Positions 56,563 to 64,000 of a stretch of DNA of 64,000 nucleotides are shown piece after piece. Source of the DNA: Methylobacterium sp. 17Sr1-1 (GTDB taxonomy: Bacteria > Pseudomonadota > Alphaproteobacteria > Rhizobiales > Beijerinckiaceae); the NCBI RefSeq assembly GCF_003173775.1, contig NZ_CP029552.1:1673501-1737500 (forward strand), in the 5' to 3' direction. A program made the translations under genes and the position numbers. Under the pieces are notes generated by a model, which saw only the letters and a list, made by a program, of their open reading frames with translations, ran no database searches and was not told the DNA's origin. How positions within the stretch are numbered: the first letter of the stretch is position 1; every line of letters starts with the position of its first letter.

Positions 56563-57450
56563 ATGACCGAGATCACCGTCCCCTGCGCCACCTGCTCCGG
56601 CACCGGCTGGGCCACCCACGAGGATCGGCACACCGAGACGAACCGGGACCAGTGTCGGACCTGCGGCGGGACCGGCCAGGTGCCGGCCCGCCCGGGTGAG
56701 AGCCGCGAGACGTCGTGGCCGTTCGCTGTGCGGGGGGCGGAGCCCGCCGCCGACCTCTGGTGCTGCCACGTCATCGGGCCGGACGACGTGTACGCGGCGC
56801 CGGACCTGATGACCGCGGTCCGCTGGTCGCGAATAATGAACGCGATCGCGATCCGGGCCGAGGAGCGCATAGCGAAGCGGCTCGGCCGGCCGCTCACCGA
56901 CGACGACTGGGTGCTCTGCTTCGCCAACGTGGAGCGCTGGCCCTGGTCGGCCGAGGCGCATGCCCGCGCGATGCCCGAAGCGATTAAGCAGATGAGCCCG
57001 CGCGGCGGAAGCCAGCCCAGGCCAGAGGCCGCCACCTACCAGGGTCGCAGCGCGGCGTGGATGAGCGTCGCTTTCGCCGACGACCCGACGGACGGCCCCG
57101 AGCGGCGCGACCGTGCGGCCGAGGAGGTCTGCGAGGGCTACCAGACCGACGGCGGCACGCTGGAGGATTGGATCGCGATCGGGCGCTACACGTTCGGCCG
57201 GCCGGCCGGAGCACTTCCCAAGGAGATCGGCCAGATCCTGTTCACGGTTGCCTGCTGGGCAGCCTACCGCGGCATCGACATGATGGCTGAGGCGGAGCGC
57301 GAACTGGCCCGTTGCTCCACGCCCGAGTTCATCGAGAAGCTGGCGCGGAAGCGGGCGACACGACATGGCCGCGGGCCGCTGCCGGGCTTCTCGGGGCCGG
57401 AGACCTCGGCGCCGGGGATCGACAACTCGTCTGGAGGGGTGCGCCCGTGA
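56563..57450 (+). CDS. Phage zinc-finger/MazG-like composite protein
   Basis: A 295-residue protein in three parts. Residues 1-45 have two CxxCxGxG motifs (CATCSGTG, CRTCGGTG), a half DnaJ-type zinc finger. Residues about 60-135 (WCCHVIGPDDVYAAPDLMTAVRWS) match a short phage protein usually encoded alone. Residues about 155-270 (RRDRAAEEVCEGYQ; FGRPAGALPKEIGQ; GIDMMAEAERELAR) look like a phage MazG-like nucleotide pyrophosphohydrolase. It may be a fusion of three small genes by loss of stop codons. It probably trims nucleotides during phage growth, inferred from the third part. Confidence 0.6.
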   Translation: MTEITVPCATCSGTGWATHEDRHTETNRDQCRTCGGTGQVPARPGESRETSWPFAVRGAEPAADLWCCHVIGPDDVYAAPDLMTAVRWSRIMNAIAIRAEERIAKRLGRPLTDDDWVLCFANVERWPWSAEAHARAMPEAIKQMSPRGGSQPRPEAATYQGRSAAWMSVAFADDPTDGPERRDRAAEEVCEGYQTDGGTLEDWIAIGRYTFGRPAGALPKEIGQILFTVACWAAYRGIDMMAEAERELARCSTPEFIEKLARKRATRHGRGPLPGFSGPETSAPGIDNSSGGVRP

Positions 57451-58025
57451 CCCCCACCGCCTACCCGCTCCAGTGGCCCGACCACATCCCGCGTGCGACG
57501 CGCCGGGAGGCGGGCAAGTTCAAGGCGACCCTGGCCGCAGCACTCGGCAACGTCGAGGCCAGCCTGAAGCTGTTCGGCACGGACTCGGGCCGCGCCGTCT
57601 CCGGCATCGTCCTGTCCTCGAACGTCACGCTCGGCCAGAGCCGGCCGACTGACCCGGGCGTGGCCGTATGGTTCGCCTGGGACGGCGAGCAGCGGTGCAT
57701 CCCGGTCGATCGCTACCTGACGCCGGCGGCGAACCTCCAGGCAATCCACCATGTGCTCGAGGCGCGGCGGGTCGAACTCCGGCACGGCACGCTGGCGCTG
57801 GTGCGGGCGAGCATGCGCGGCTTCCAGGCGCTGCCGGCGCCGGGGGCGACGCCCTGGTGGCAGGTCCTGCAGGCGGCCGAGACTGCGACGGCCGCCGAGA
57901 TTGAGGCCGCGTTCCGGCGGCTCGCTCGCGAGCGCCACCCGGACGCCGGCGGCTCGCACGACATGATGGCCGACCTCAACCGGGCGCGGGCCGAGGGGCT
58001 GGCGGCTGCGGAGGCTCGGCGATGA
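57447..58025 (+). CDS. J-domain protein of prophage
   Basis: A 192-residue protein starting at GTG 57447 (GGAGGGG before it), overlapping the previous gene by four bases. The C-terminal 50 residues form a J-domain with HPD at residues 164-166 (FRRLARERHPDAGG), which would stimulate the DnaK ATPase. The N-terminal 130 residues (ATRREAGKFKATLAAALGNVEASLKLFGTDSG) are a domain often found in such phage proteins and not otherwise known. It may recruit host chaperones to phage replication or assembly. Confidence 0.75.
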   Translation: MTPTAYPLQWPDHIPRATRREAGKFKATLAAALGNVEASLKLFGTDSGRAVSGIVLSSNVTLGQSRPTDPGVAVWFAWDGEQRCIPVDRYLTPAANLQAIHHVLEARRVELRHGTLALVRASMRGFQALPAPGATPWWQVLQAAETATAAEIEAAFRRLARERHPDAGGSHDMMADLNRARAEGLAAAEARR

Positions 58026-58611
58026 TGGGCTCGGCCGAATTCTCCACCTGCGGCCTGCACCGCTACCGCCTGGACCGCTGGTGGTCCGACGAACCGCGGG
58101 CGCTCGTCTGCATGCGCAACCCGAGCACGGCCGGCGCCGATCGTAACGACCCAACAATCTGCCGGTGCGCGCGCTGCTGCAGGGGCGGCCCGGCATCGGC
58201 GGGTTCACGGTGGTCAACGCCGACGACCGGATCGCGACCGACCCGCACGACCTCGACGCGTGGCTGGCCGGGCAGGACGTGGCGACGATGAAGGTCATGC
58301 GGCAGGCGAACCTCGTCCGCATGCTCCCGCTCGCCAAGGCCGCGCCGGTGCGGATCGCCGCCTGGGGCAACCTGCTGGCGCCCGGGCTGCACGCCGACCG
58401 CGTGATCGCGGCGCTGTCGCTCGACGGCGCCCGCCCGCTGCACGCCTTCGCGCTCACTGGCGACGGCGCGCCGATCCATCCGCTGGCGCGTGGCCGCAGC
58501 CGTGTGCCGCTCGGAATGCCGCTGGTCGAGTGGCGGGCGGGCCACTCCCGCCCCACGCCGCCGCGCGCCCGAGCTTCCATCGAAACAGTCACAGGAGAGC
58601 GATGTGGGTAG
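58022..58611 (+). pseudogene. DUF1643 family protein gene, frameshifted
   Basis: From ATG 58022 the sequence HRYRLDRWWSDEPRALVCM and RNPSTAGADRNDPTIC matches the DUF1643 family start. After that the frame becomes nonsense, while the frame one base back continues well: VRALLQGRPGIGGFTVVNADD and on to GERCG. One G seems lost from a GGG run at about 58163-58166. Restored it is about 195 residues. DUF1643 proteins are small phage or host proteins of unknown function. The stop overlaps the excisionase start. Confidence 0.7.
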
Positions 58612-58906
58612 CGACACCTACACCCCGGACGAGGTTGCGAAGCGCTGGAAGTGCTCGGCCGCCCACGTGCGCAACCTCATCACGAACGGCGAGCTGGAAG
58701 CTTTCCGGCTCGGCGGCAAGCTTCTACGCATCAAGGGGTCCGTGATCGAGGATTACGAGCGATGCCAGAGTACAAGCTGCAACGGTTCCGCGGAGGATGG
58801 GCATGGGCTGCCTACGAAGGCGGAAAGCGAATTAGCCGCCAAGGACTTAAGAGCCGCGATGCGGCAAGCGCGGCAGCGGAGTTCGCTCGCGTCGTCGCGG
58901 AACTGA
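58604..58906 (+). CDS. Excisionase-like helix-turn-helix protein
   Basis: A 100-residue protein starting at GTG 58604 with AGGAGA seven bases before. The first 60 residues (YTPDEVAKRWKCSAAHVRNLITNG; LEAFRLGGKLLRI) form a winged helix-turn-helix of the HTH_17/excisionase type. The second half is read in a frame that overlaps the integrase gene from 58762, so it may be partly dispensable. It probably binds the attachment site and directs integrase toward excision, or controls integrase expression. Confidence 0.75.
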   Translation: MGSDTYTPDEVAKRWKCSAAHVRNLITNGELEAFRLGGKLLRIKGSVIEDYERCQSTSCNGSAEDGHGLPTKAESELAAKDLRAAMRQARQRSSLASSRN

Positions 58907-59772
58907 CGCGCCCCGTCGACCCGACCGTGAAGGAGCTGTGGGAGGCCTACGTCACCCACAAGGCCGGGCGGCGGATCGCGAAGAACATGGCTGCCTCCGG
59001 CCGAATCGTCCTGCCGTTCTTCGGGCACATGAAGCCGGAGGACATCACGATCAAGGTGTGTCGCGCCTACATCGCCAAGCGCGCCGCCCTGGGCCGCAAG
59101 AACGGCTCCATCCGCACTGAGATGAACCAGCTGCGCACCGCCCTGCTCTGGGCCGAGAAGGCGCGGTTGATCACCAAGGCGCCGGCCATGGAGATGCCGC
59201 CGGCCTCGACGCCCAAGGAGCGGCACCTGACCAGGCCGGAGTTCGACGCGCTGCTGTCGGCCGCGAGCACGCCGCACCTCGTGCTCTACCTGCACCTCGC
59301 CATCGCCACAGCAGGCAGGAACGCGGCCATTCTGGAACTCACGTGGGACCGCGTGAACTTCGAGCGCAACCTGATCTACCTCGGCGTGAAGGATGCCCTG
59401 CGGCCGAGGAAGGGGAGGGCGACCGTCCCCATGACGGACACGGTCCGCGCCGCGCTCTTCGCAGCTAAGGAAGGCGCCCGGACCGACCATGTCATCGAAT
59501 GGGCCGGCGAACCAGTGAAGAGCGTTCGGACCGCACTCGGCAAGGCGGCAGCCCGGGCGAAGATCGCCGGCCTGTCACCGCACGTGCTGAGGCATTCTGC
59601 GGCCGTCTGGATGGCGGAGGATGGCGCCTCGATGAGCGAGATCGCGACCTACCTCGGTCACAGCGACGATAAAATCACGCAGAGGGTCTACGCCAAGCTG
59701 AGCCCGACGCACCTGCGCCGCGCGTCCCAGGCGCTCGAGGTTGGGCGCCCCCGGCTGCGAACGGTGGGATGA
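58762..59772 (+). CDS. Tyrosine recombinase, prophage integrase
   Basis: A 336-residue phage integrase. The N-terminal arm-binding region is followed by a SAM-like core-binding domain (about residues 50-135: VKELWEAYVTHKAG; EMNQLRTALLWAEKA). The catalytic set is complete: Arg186 (TAGRNAAILELTW), His274 and Arg277 (HVLRHSA), His300 (LGHSDD) and nucleophile Tyr310 (RVYAKL). ATG 58762 overlaps the excisionase gene. The gene ends 92 bp from the encoded CCA end of tRNA-Thr, the usual arrangement for integration into a tRNA 3' end. The enzyme appears functional though the prophage is not. Confidence 0.9.
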   Translation: MPEYKLQRFRGGWAWAAYEGGKRISRQGLKSRDAASAAAEFARVVAELTRPVDPTVKELWEAYVTHKAGRRIAKNMAASGRIVLPFFGHMKPEDITIKVCRAYIAKRAALGRKNGSIRTEMNQLRTALLWAEKARLITKAPAMEMPPASTPKERHLTRPEFDALLSAASTPHLVLYLHLAIATAGRNAAILELTWDRVNFERNLIYLGVKDALRPRKGRATVPMTDTVRAALFAAKEGARTDHVIEWAGEPVKSVRTALGKAAARAKIAGLSPHVLRHSAAVWMAEDGASMSEIATYLGHSDDKITQRVYAKLSPTHLRRASQALEVGRPRLRTVG

Positions 59773-59863
59773 TCTGAACCTGTCGGAACGGACTTCTGAG
59801 GTTCAAGGGTTCCAGTGAACCCCTGCGCAAACACTAGATCGAAGTCTAAGTGCTTGAAAATAA

Positions 59864-59939
59864 TGGTGCCGCAAGAGGGATTCGAACCCCCGACCCCCTC
59901 ATTACGAATGAGGTGCTCTACCAGCTGAGCTATTGCGGC
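59864..59939 (-). tRNA. tRNA-Thr (anticodon CGT), probable prophage attachment gene
   Basis: The 76-nt cloverleaf reads 5' GCCGCAA / GCTCAGCTGGTAGAGC / CCTCA-TTCGTAA-TGAGG / GGGGG-TTCGAAT-CCCTC / TTGCGGC and ends in encoded CCA. The acceptor stem pairs over seven bases and the anticodon CGT decodes ACG (threonine). Its 3' end faces the integrase gene, so it is the likely right attachment site. I do not find the matching copy of the 3' end on the left side of the prophage in this window. Confidence 0.93.
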
Positions 59940-60353
59940 GTCGGCGGGCCGGCGGAGCCGGCGGCCTGTGGCGCCCTCTTACCCGTGGAGCGATGGCTTG
60001 GCAAGCCTCCGTTCACTGGGGGCACTCCCGGCAAAACGTTCTACGAACCGGGGCGCGAGAGAGGCGGTTCGAAGAGGGCGGCGGCCTTGCTGCCTCCGAG
60101 GTCGGCGGCGGTCTCGCGGAGCAGCGCGAGGCCCGGGATCCAGGAAGGTTCTGCGACATCTGGAACGTGGAATCGCGGGCGCGACGGGGGCCGAACCGGG
60201 ACACCGGGAGGGAGAGAATCCGCGGGCCCGTCGGGGCGTGGGCCGCGAGAACCAGCCCCGTCCCTGACAAACTGTTTTGCGGATCCGGGTTGTGCCGATA
60301 CCGGCCACGATCTACCCTTGCGGCAAGCCAGCCAGCCCGAAGGCCTCTCCCGC
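59940..60353. other. Region upstream of comM without a gene
   Basis: These 414 bp are host-like in composition. A long open frame crosses them and the tRNA but has no meaning. I see no regulatory element that I can name. The comM start at 60354 has only a weak ribosome-binding site. Confidence 0.45.
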
Positions 60354-61892
60354 ATGGTCACCCGCGTCGCCACCGTCGCCTTCGAGGGGATCGAGGCGCG
60401 TGCCGTCGACGTGCAGGTGCAGATCACGCCCGGCGCCGTCGCCTTCACGGTGGTGGGCCTGCCTGACAAGGCGGTGGCGGAATCGCGCGAGCGGGTGCGC
60501 TCGGCGCTGATCGCCTCCGGCCTGGCGCTTCCGGCCAAGCGCATCACCGTCAACCTCGCCCCGGCCGACCTGCCGAAGGAAGGCTCGCACTACGACCTGC
60601 CGATCGCGCTCGGCATGATGTGCGCCATCGGCGCCCTGCCGACCGACGCGCTCTCCGGGTACTGCGTGCTCGGCGAACTGGCCCTCGACGGCAGCCTCAC
60701 GGCGGTGGCCGGCGTGCTGCCGGCGGCGATGGCGGCGAATGCCCGTGGGCTCGGGCTGATCTGCCCGGCGGCGAGCGGGCCGGAGGCCGCCTGGGCCGCC
60801 GGCGACATGGACGTGCTGGCGCCGCGCTCGTTGATCCAGCTCGCCAACCATTTCAAGGGCACGCAGGTGATGGCGCGGCCCCTGCCGGCCGTGGCCTCCC
60901 CCGCGGGCGCCCTGCCGGACCTGCGCGAGATCAAGGGCCAGGAGGGCGCCAAGCGCGTCCTGGAGATCGCGGCGTCCGGCGGCCACAACCTCCTGATGAA
61001 CGGCCCTCCCGGGGCCGGCAAGTCGATGCTGGCGGCCCGCCTGCCTTCTATCCTGCCGCCGCTCGGGCCGCGCGAATTGCTCGAAGTCTCGATGATCCAG
61101 TCGGTGGCCGGCACGCTGAATGACGGCGCGCTGTCGAACCGCCGGCCGTTCCGCGCGCCCCACCATTCCGCCTCGATGGCGGCCCTGGTCGGCGGCGGCA
61201 TCGGCGCGCGGCCGGGGGAGGTGTCGCTCGCCCATGGCGGCGTGCTCTTCCTCGACGAATTGCCCGAGTTCAACGGCCAGGTGCTCGATTCCCTGCGCCA
61301 GCCCCTCGAGACCGGCAACGTGATGATCGCGCGGGCCAACCACCGGGTGACCTATCCGGCCCGGTTCCAGCTCGTCGCGGCGATGAATCCGTGCCGCTGC
61401 GGCCAGGCGACGGAGCCGGGCTTCGCCTGCCGGCGCGGACCGAACGAGCGCTGCGTCGCACAGTACCAGGCCCGGCTCTCCGGCCCGCTCCTCGATCGCA
61501 TCGACCTGCAGATCGAGGTGCCGGCGGTCACCGCCGCCGACCTGATCCTGCCGCCGCCGGACGAGGGCTCGGCGGAGGCCGCCGCCCGCGTCGCCGCGGC
61601 GCGGACGCGCCAGGAGCGGCGCTACACGGAGGCCGGACAGCCCGCCGGCACCACCAACGCCTCCTGCCCGGCGACGCTGATCGAGGAGGCGGCGCGGCCC
61701 GACGCGGAGGGCATGGCCCTGATCCGCGACGCGGCCGACGCCATGCGGCTCTCGGCCCGCGGCTTCCACCGGGTCCTGCGCGTCGCCCGGACGCTGGCCG
61801 ATCTCGACGGCGAGGCGCGGGTGCGCCGGCTCCACCTCGCCGAGGCCCTGTCCTACCGCAGCCGCCAGGACCGGCGCCCGGCCGCCGCGTGA
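60354..61892 (+). CDS. comM: YifB/ComM family Mg-chelatase-like ATPase
   Basis: A 512-residue AAA+ protein. Residues 1-170 form the Lon-protease-like N-terminal domain (VVGLPDKAVAESRERVRSAL; NLAPADLPKEGSHYDLPIAL). The Mg-chelatase AAA+ core has Walker A GPPGAGKS at about residue 220, Walker B VLFLDELPE and the sensor stretch AAMNPCRCGQ with a Cys-rich loop. The C-terminal Mg_chelatase_C ends at LSYRSR. ComM is a hexameric branch-migration helicase that helps integrate single-stranded DNA in transformation. The standard start is ATG 60354 (MVTRVATVAF); the frame upstream is meaningless. Confidence 0.92.
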   Translation: MVTRVATVAFEGIEARAVDVQVQITPGAVAFTVVGLPDKAVAESRERVRSALIASGLALPAKRITVNLAPADLPKEGSHYDLPIALGMMCAIGALPTDALSGYCVLGELALDGSLTAVAGVLPAAMAANARGLGLICPAASGPEAAWAAGDMDVLAPRSLIQLANHFKGTQVMARPLPAVASPAGALPDLREIKGQEGAKRVLEIAASGGHNLLMNGPPGAGKSMLAARLPSILPPLGPRELLEVSMIQSVAGTLNDGALSNRRPFRAPHHSASMAALVGGGIGARPGEVSLAHGGVLFLDELPEFNGQVLDSLRQPLETGNVMIARANHRVTYPARFQLVAAMNPCRCGQATEPGFACRRGPNERCVAQYQARLSGPLLDRIDLQIEVPAVTAADLILPPPDEGSAEAAARVAAARTRQERRYTEAGQPAGTTNASCPATLIEEAARPDAEGMALIRDAADAMRLSARGFHRVLRVARTLADLDGEARVRRLHLAEALSYRSRQDRRPAAA

Positions 61893-62033
61893 GGCGTTGC
61901 GGTTGACGGCGGGTTGCCGTGATCCGTCGGATTGCGCCGATCCCCTGAGCGCCCCGCTAAGCGACTTTCGCCACTCATCTTTCAGCTCCACCCGGCACTC
62001 TCGTCTCTCGTCGGATGCCCTGGAGGACGCGGG

Positions 62034-64000
62034 ATGGTGTGGCTCTGCGCAGCGATCGGTTGCCTCTTCGCCCTCGCCTGGCTGGCGGCGCGCTGGAACG
62101 GTGGCCGCCGCCGGAACCAGGGCGAGGTCGAGCGCCTGCACGATCTCGTCTGGCGCACCTCCGAGAGCGAGGAGCGTTACCGCAGCCTGGTCGAGGCGCA
62201 GATCGAACTCGTCGTCCAGCGCGATATCGAAGGACGCATCACCTTCGCCAATCACGGCTTTGCCGCCCTCCTCGGCACCACGCCCGACGCGCTGCTCGGC
62301 ACGACGCGCGAGGTCGAGGTGGTCGAGCGGGGCGAGTTGCGCCAGCGCGCCGACGGGGCGCGCCTCGTCGATCTCGCAATCCTGCCGGCCGGCGGCGGGC
62401 CCGTGCGCTGGTTCGCCTTCGTCGAGACCGTGACCGCCGGGCGCGACGGGCGGGCCGAGGTGCTGCGGGCCGGCCGGGACGTCACCGAGCGGGTCGAGTC
62501 CGCCCGCTCGCTCGAGGAGGCCCGCAGCCGGGCGGAAGCCGCGAGCGTGGCGAAGTCGCGCTTCCTCGCCAGCGTCAGCCACGAGTTCCGCACGCCGCTC
62601 AACGGCATCATGGGCATGGCTGACCTGATGCTCGAAACCCCCCTGAGCCCCGAGCAGCGCACCTATGCCGAGGCGGTGAAGACCTCCGGCGAGGCGCTCC
62701 TGTCGCTCATCGACGGCATCCTCGACTTCTCCAAGATCGAGGCCGGGCGCCTCGACCTCGCGGCGGAGCCGTTCGATCCGGCGGCCCTGGTCGAGAGCGT
62801 CGTCGAGCTGCTGGCGCCCCGGGCCCAGGACAAGGGCCTGGAGATCGCCGCCGATATCGAGGCGCTGCCTTCTCTCCTGATCGGCGATGCCGACCGGGTG
62901 CGCCAGATCCTGATCAACCTCGCCGGCAACGCGGTGAAGTTCACGGAGGCCGGCGGCGTCGGCGTCACGGCGTCCTGGAACGAAACCGGGCTGACGGTCG
63001 CGGTGCACGATACCGGCCCAGGGATCCCCGAGGAGCGCCTGCCGGTGCTGTTCCAGGAATTCGAGCAGGGCGACGGCAGCGCCAGCCGACGTCACGAGGG
63101 CACGGGGCTAGGACTCGCCATCACCCGCCGCCTCGTCGACCGCATGGGCGGCCGGCTCGACGTCGCGTCGCGGCCGGGGGAGGGGAGCTGCTTCCGGGTG
63201 CACCTGCCGCTGCGCGACACTCCCGGCCATGACCGGACGCCGATGCCGAGCCTCGCCGGGCGGCGCGTCCTGGTGGTGGCGGCCGCGGCCTTCGAGGCGC
63301 CGTACATCGCTCGCCGCCTCGGCCGGGCCGGGGCCGAGGCCGTGATGGTCGAGACGGCCGCCGAGGCCGCCGCGACCCTGTCCGCCGCGCAGTTCGATGC
63401 GGTCATCGCCGACCGGGCGCTGGGCGACGCCACGGTTCGGGGGATCGCCGCGGCGGCCCGGCAGGCGGGGGTGAGCCGCAGCATCGTGCTGCTGTCGCCG
63501 TTCGATCGGCGCGATTTCGGCTCCCCGGCGGCGGCGGGCTTCGACCGCTACCTGATCAAGCCGGTGCGCCTCACCTCGCTCCTCGCCCGCCTGGCCGAGC
63601 CGGCGCCGCCGCCCACCCGCGCGCCGAGCGTCCAGGACGGCCCGCTGCGGCCGTCGTCCCGCCGGCCGCGGGTGCTGCTCGCCGAGGACAACCCGATCAA
63701 CGCGCTTCTCGCCACCAAGGCCCTGGAGCGCCTCGGCGCCGTGGTGCTCTGGGCCCGCGACGGTGCGGAGGCCGTGGCGCGGATGCAGGAGGCAGCGAGT
63801 TCCGCGACGCGGTTCGACCTCGCGCTGGTCGACATCCGCATGCCGATCCTCGACGGGCTCGAAGCGGCGCGGCAGGTGCGCGCGCATGAGGAGACGCACC
63901 GCCTTCCGCGCCTGCGCCTCGTGGCGCTGACCGCCAACGTCCAGGCCGAGGACCAGGCCGCCGCCCTCGCGGCCGGCTTCGACGGCTTCCTGTCGAAGCC
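62034..64000 (+). CDS. Hybrid sensor histidine kinase (partial, runs off the window)
   Basis: At least 655 residues. One N-terminal membrane segment ([16 protein letters not shown]) is followed by a PAS domain (about residues 45-155), HisKA with His183 ([10 protein letters not shown]), and HATPase ([27 protein letters not shown]). Two receiver domains follow. The first (about 405-525) keeps Asp460 and a Lys (LIKPV) but its acidic pair is replaced by AAAA, so it is probably inactive. The second (from about 545) is intact with ED before NPIN and Asp600 ([11 protein letters not shown]). It likely continues to an Hpt or stops just after the window. The cue is unknown. Confidence 0.88.
   Translation, partial: MVWLCAAIGCLFALAWLAARWNGGRRRNQGEVERLHDLVWRTSESEERYRSLVEAQIELVVQRDIEGRITFANHGFAALLGTTPDALLGTTREVEVVERGELRQRADGARLVDLAILPAGGGPVRWFAFVETVTAGRDGRAEVLRAGRDVTERVESARSLEEARSRAEAASVAKSRFLASVSHEFRTPLNGIMGMADLMLETPLSPEQRTYAEAVKTSGEALLSLIDGILDFSKIEAGRLDLAAEPFDPAALVESVVELLAPRAQDKGLEIAADIEALPSLLIGDADRVRQILINLAGNAVKFTEAGGVGVTASWNETGLTVAVHDTGPGIPEERLPVLFQEFEQGDGSASRRHEGTGLGLAITRRLVDRMGGRLDVASRPGEGSCFRVHLPLRDTPGHDRTPMPSLAGRRVLVVAAAAFEAPYIARRLGRAGAEAVMVETAAEAAATLSAAQFDAVIADRALGDATVRGIAAAARQAGVSRSIVLLSPFDRRDFGSPAAAGFDRYLIKPVRLTSLLARLAEPAPPPTRAPSVQDGPLRPSSRRPRVLLAEDNPINALLATKALERLGAVVLWARDGAEAVARMQEAASSATRFDLALVDIRMPILDGLEAARQVRAHEETHRLPRLRLVALTANVQAEDQAAALAAGFDGFLSK

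Noticed and set aside
59850..60353. Upstream extension of the comM frame
   Set aside because: It runs through the tRNA gene and has no protein-like sequence; comM homologues begin at MVTRVATVAF.

Overview
The window is very GC-rich DNA from an alphaproteobacterium of the Hyphomicrobiales, most likely a Methylobacterium-like organism. The supports are the codon bias, a repABC-type partition pair, glutathione-linked formaldehyde oxidation (class III alcohol dehydrogenase with S-formylglutathione hydrolase), a PQQ-type sugar dehydrogenase with its own cytochrome c, and families of palindromic intergenic repeats. The genus is inferred from gene content only.

Layout. 1-3.0 kb: the end of an amino-acid ABC binding protein, a PAS-domain protein and a secreted-type Hint-domain protein. 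3.35-15.3 kb: seven tightly packed rightward genes for a surface glycan (papain-like DUF1796 protein, CgeB-like glycosyltransferase, a CgeB-GT4 fusion with three repeated beta modules, FkbM methyltransferase, SGNH-like hydrolase, GSCFA protein, and a multidomain repeat/RgpF/WsaF glycosyltransferase). 15.7-25.0 kb: a regulator plus seven genes that appear to import and hydrolyse unusual peptides (RpiR regulator, isoaspartyl peptidase, GsiABCD-type transporter, P1/DmpA peptidase, DppA D-aminopeptidase). 25.1-32.4 kb: an exported lyase of the argininosuccinate lyase superfamily, PQQ dehydrogenase plus dihaem cytochrome c, an aldo/keto reductase and the frmA/fghA pair. 32.5-40.2 kb: repB and repA without repC, a diguanylate cyclase, a sarcosine-oxidase-like flavoenzyme, a lone TRAP binding protein and an MFS exporter. 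40.68-41.60 kb: a complete IS5-family element.

About 42.1-59.8 kb is a degraded prophage. Its leftward arm holds lysis, tail-fibre and tail genes. Its rightward arm holds a cytosine methyltransferase, small phage proteins, a J-domain protein, an excisionase-like protein and a tyrosine integrase ending against the 3' end of a tRNA-Thr gene. The arms meet at about 53.4 kb, where both flanking genes lack their 5' ends; no terminase, portal, capsid or tape-measure gene is present. Four probable frameshifts lie in this region (about 45.42, 55.58, 56.15 and 58.16 kb). Two genes look like cargo: a Hint protein with an AT-rich front half, bracketed by two nearly identical hairpins, and a TonB-C-like periplasmic protein on the opposite strand to its neighbours. 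After the tRNA come comM/yifB and the start of a hybrid histidine kinase that runs off the window.

The most unusual items are: a tandem copy of a palindromic repeat read in frame inside a glycosyltransferase gene; the orphan repAB pair with a strong promoter, overlapping inverted repeats and a 17-bp palindrome upstream; the exported argininosuccinate-lyase-like protein; the CgeB-GT4-triple-module protein; and the chimeric Hint cassette.
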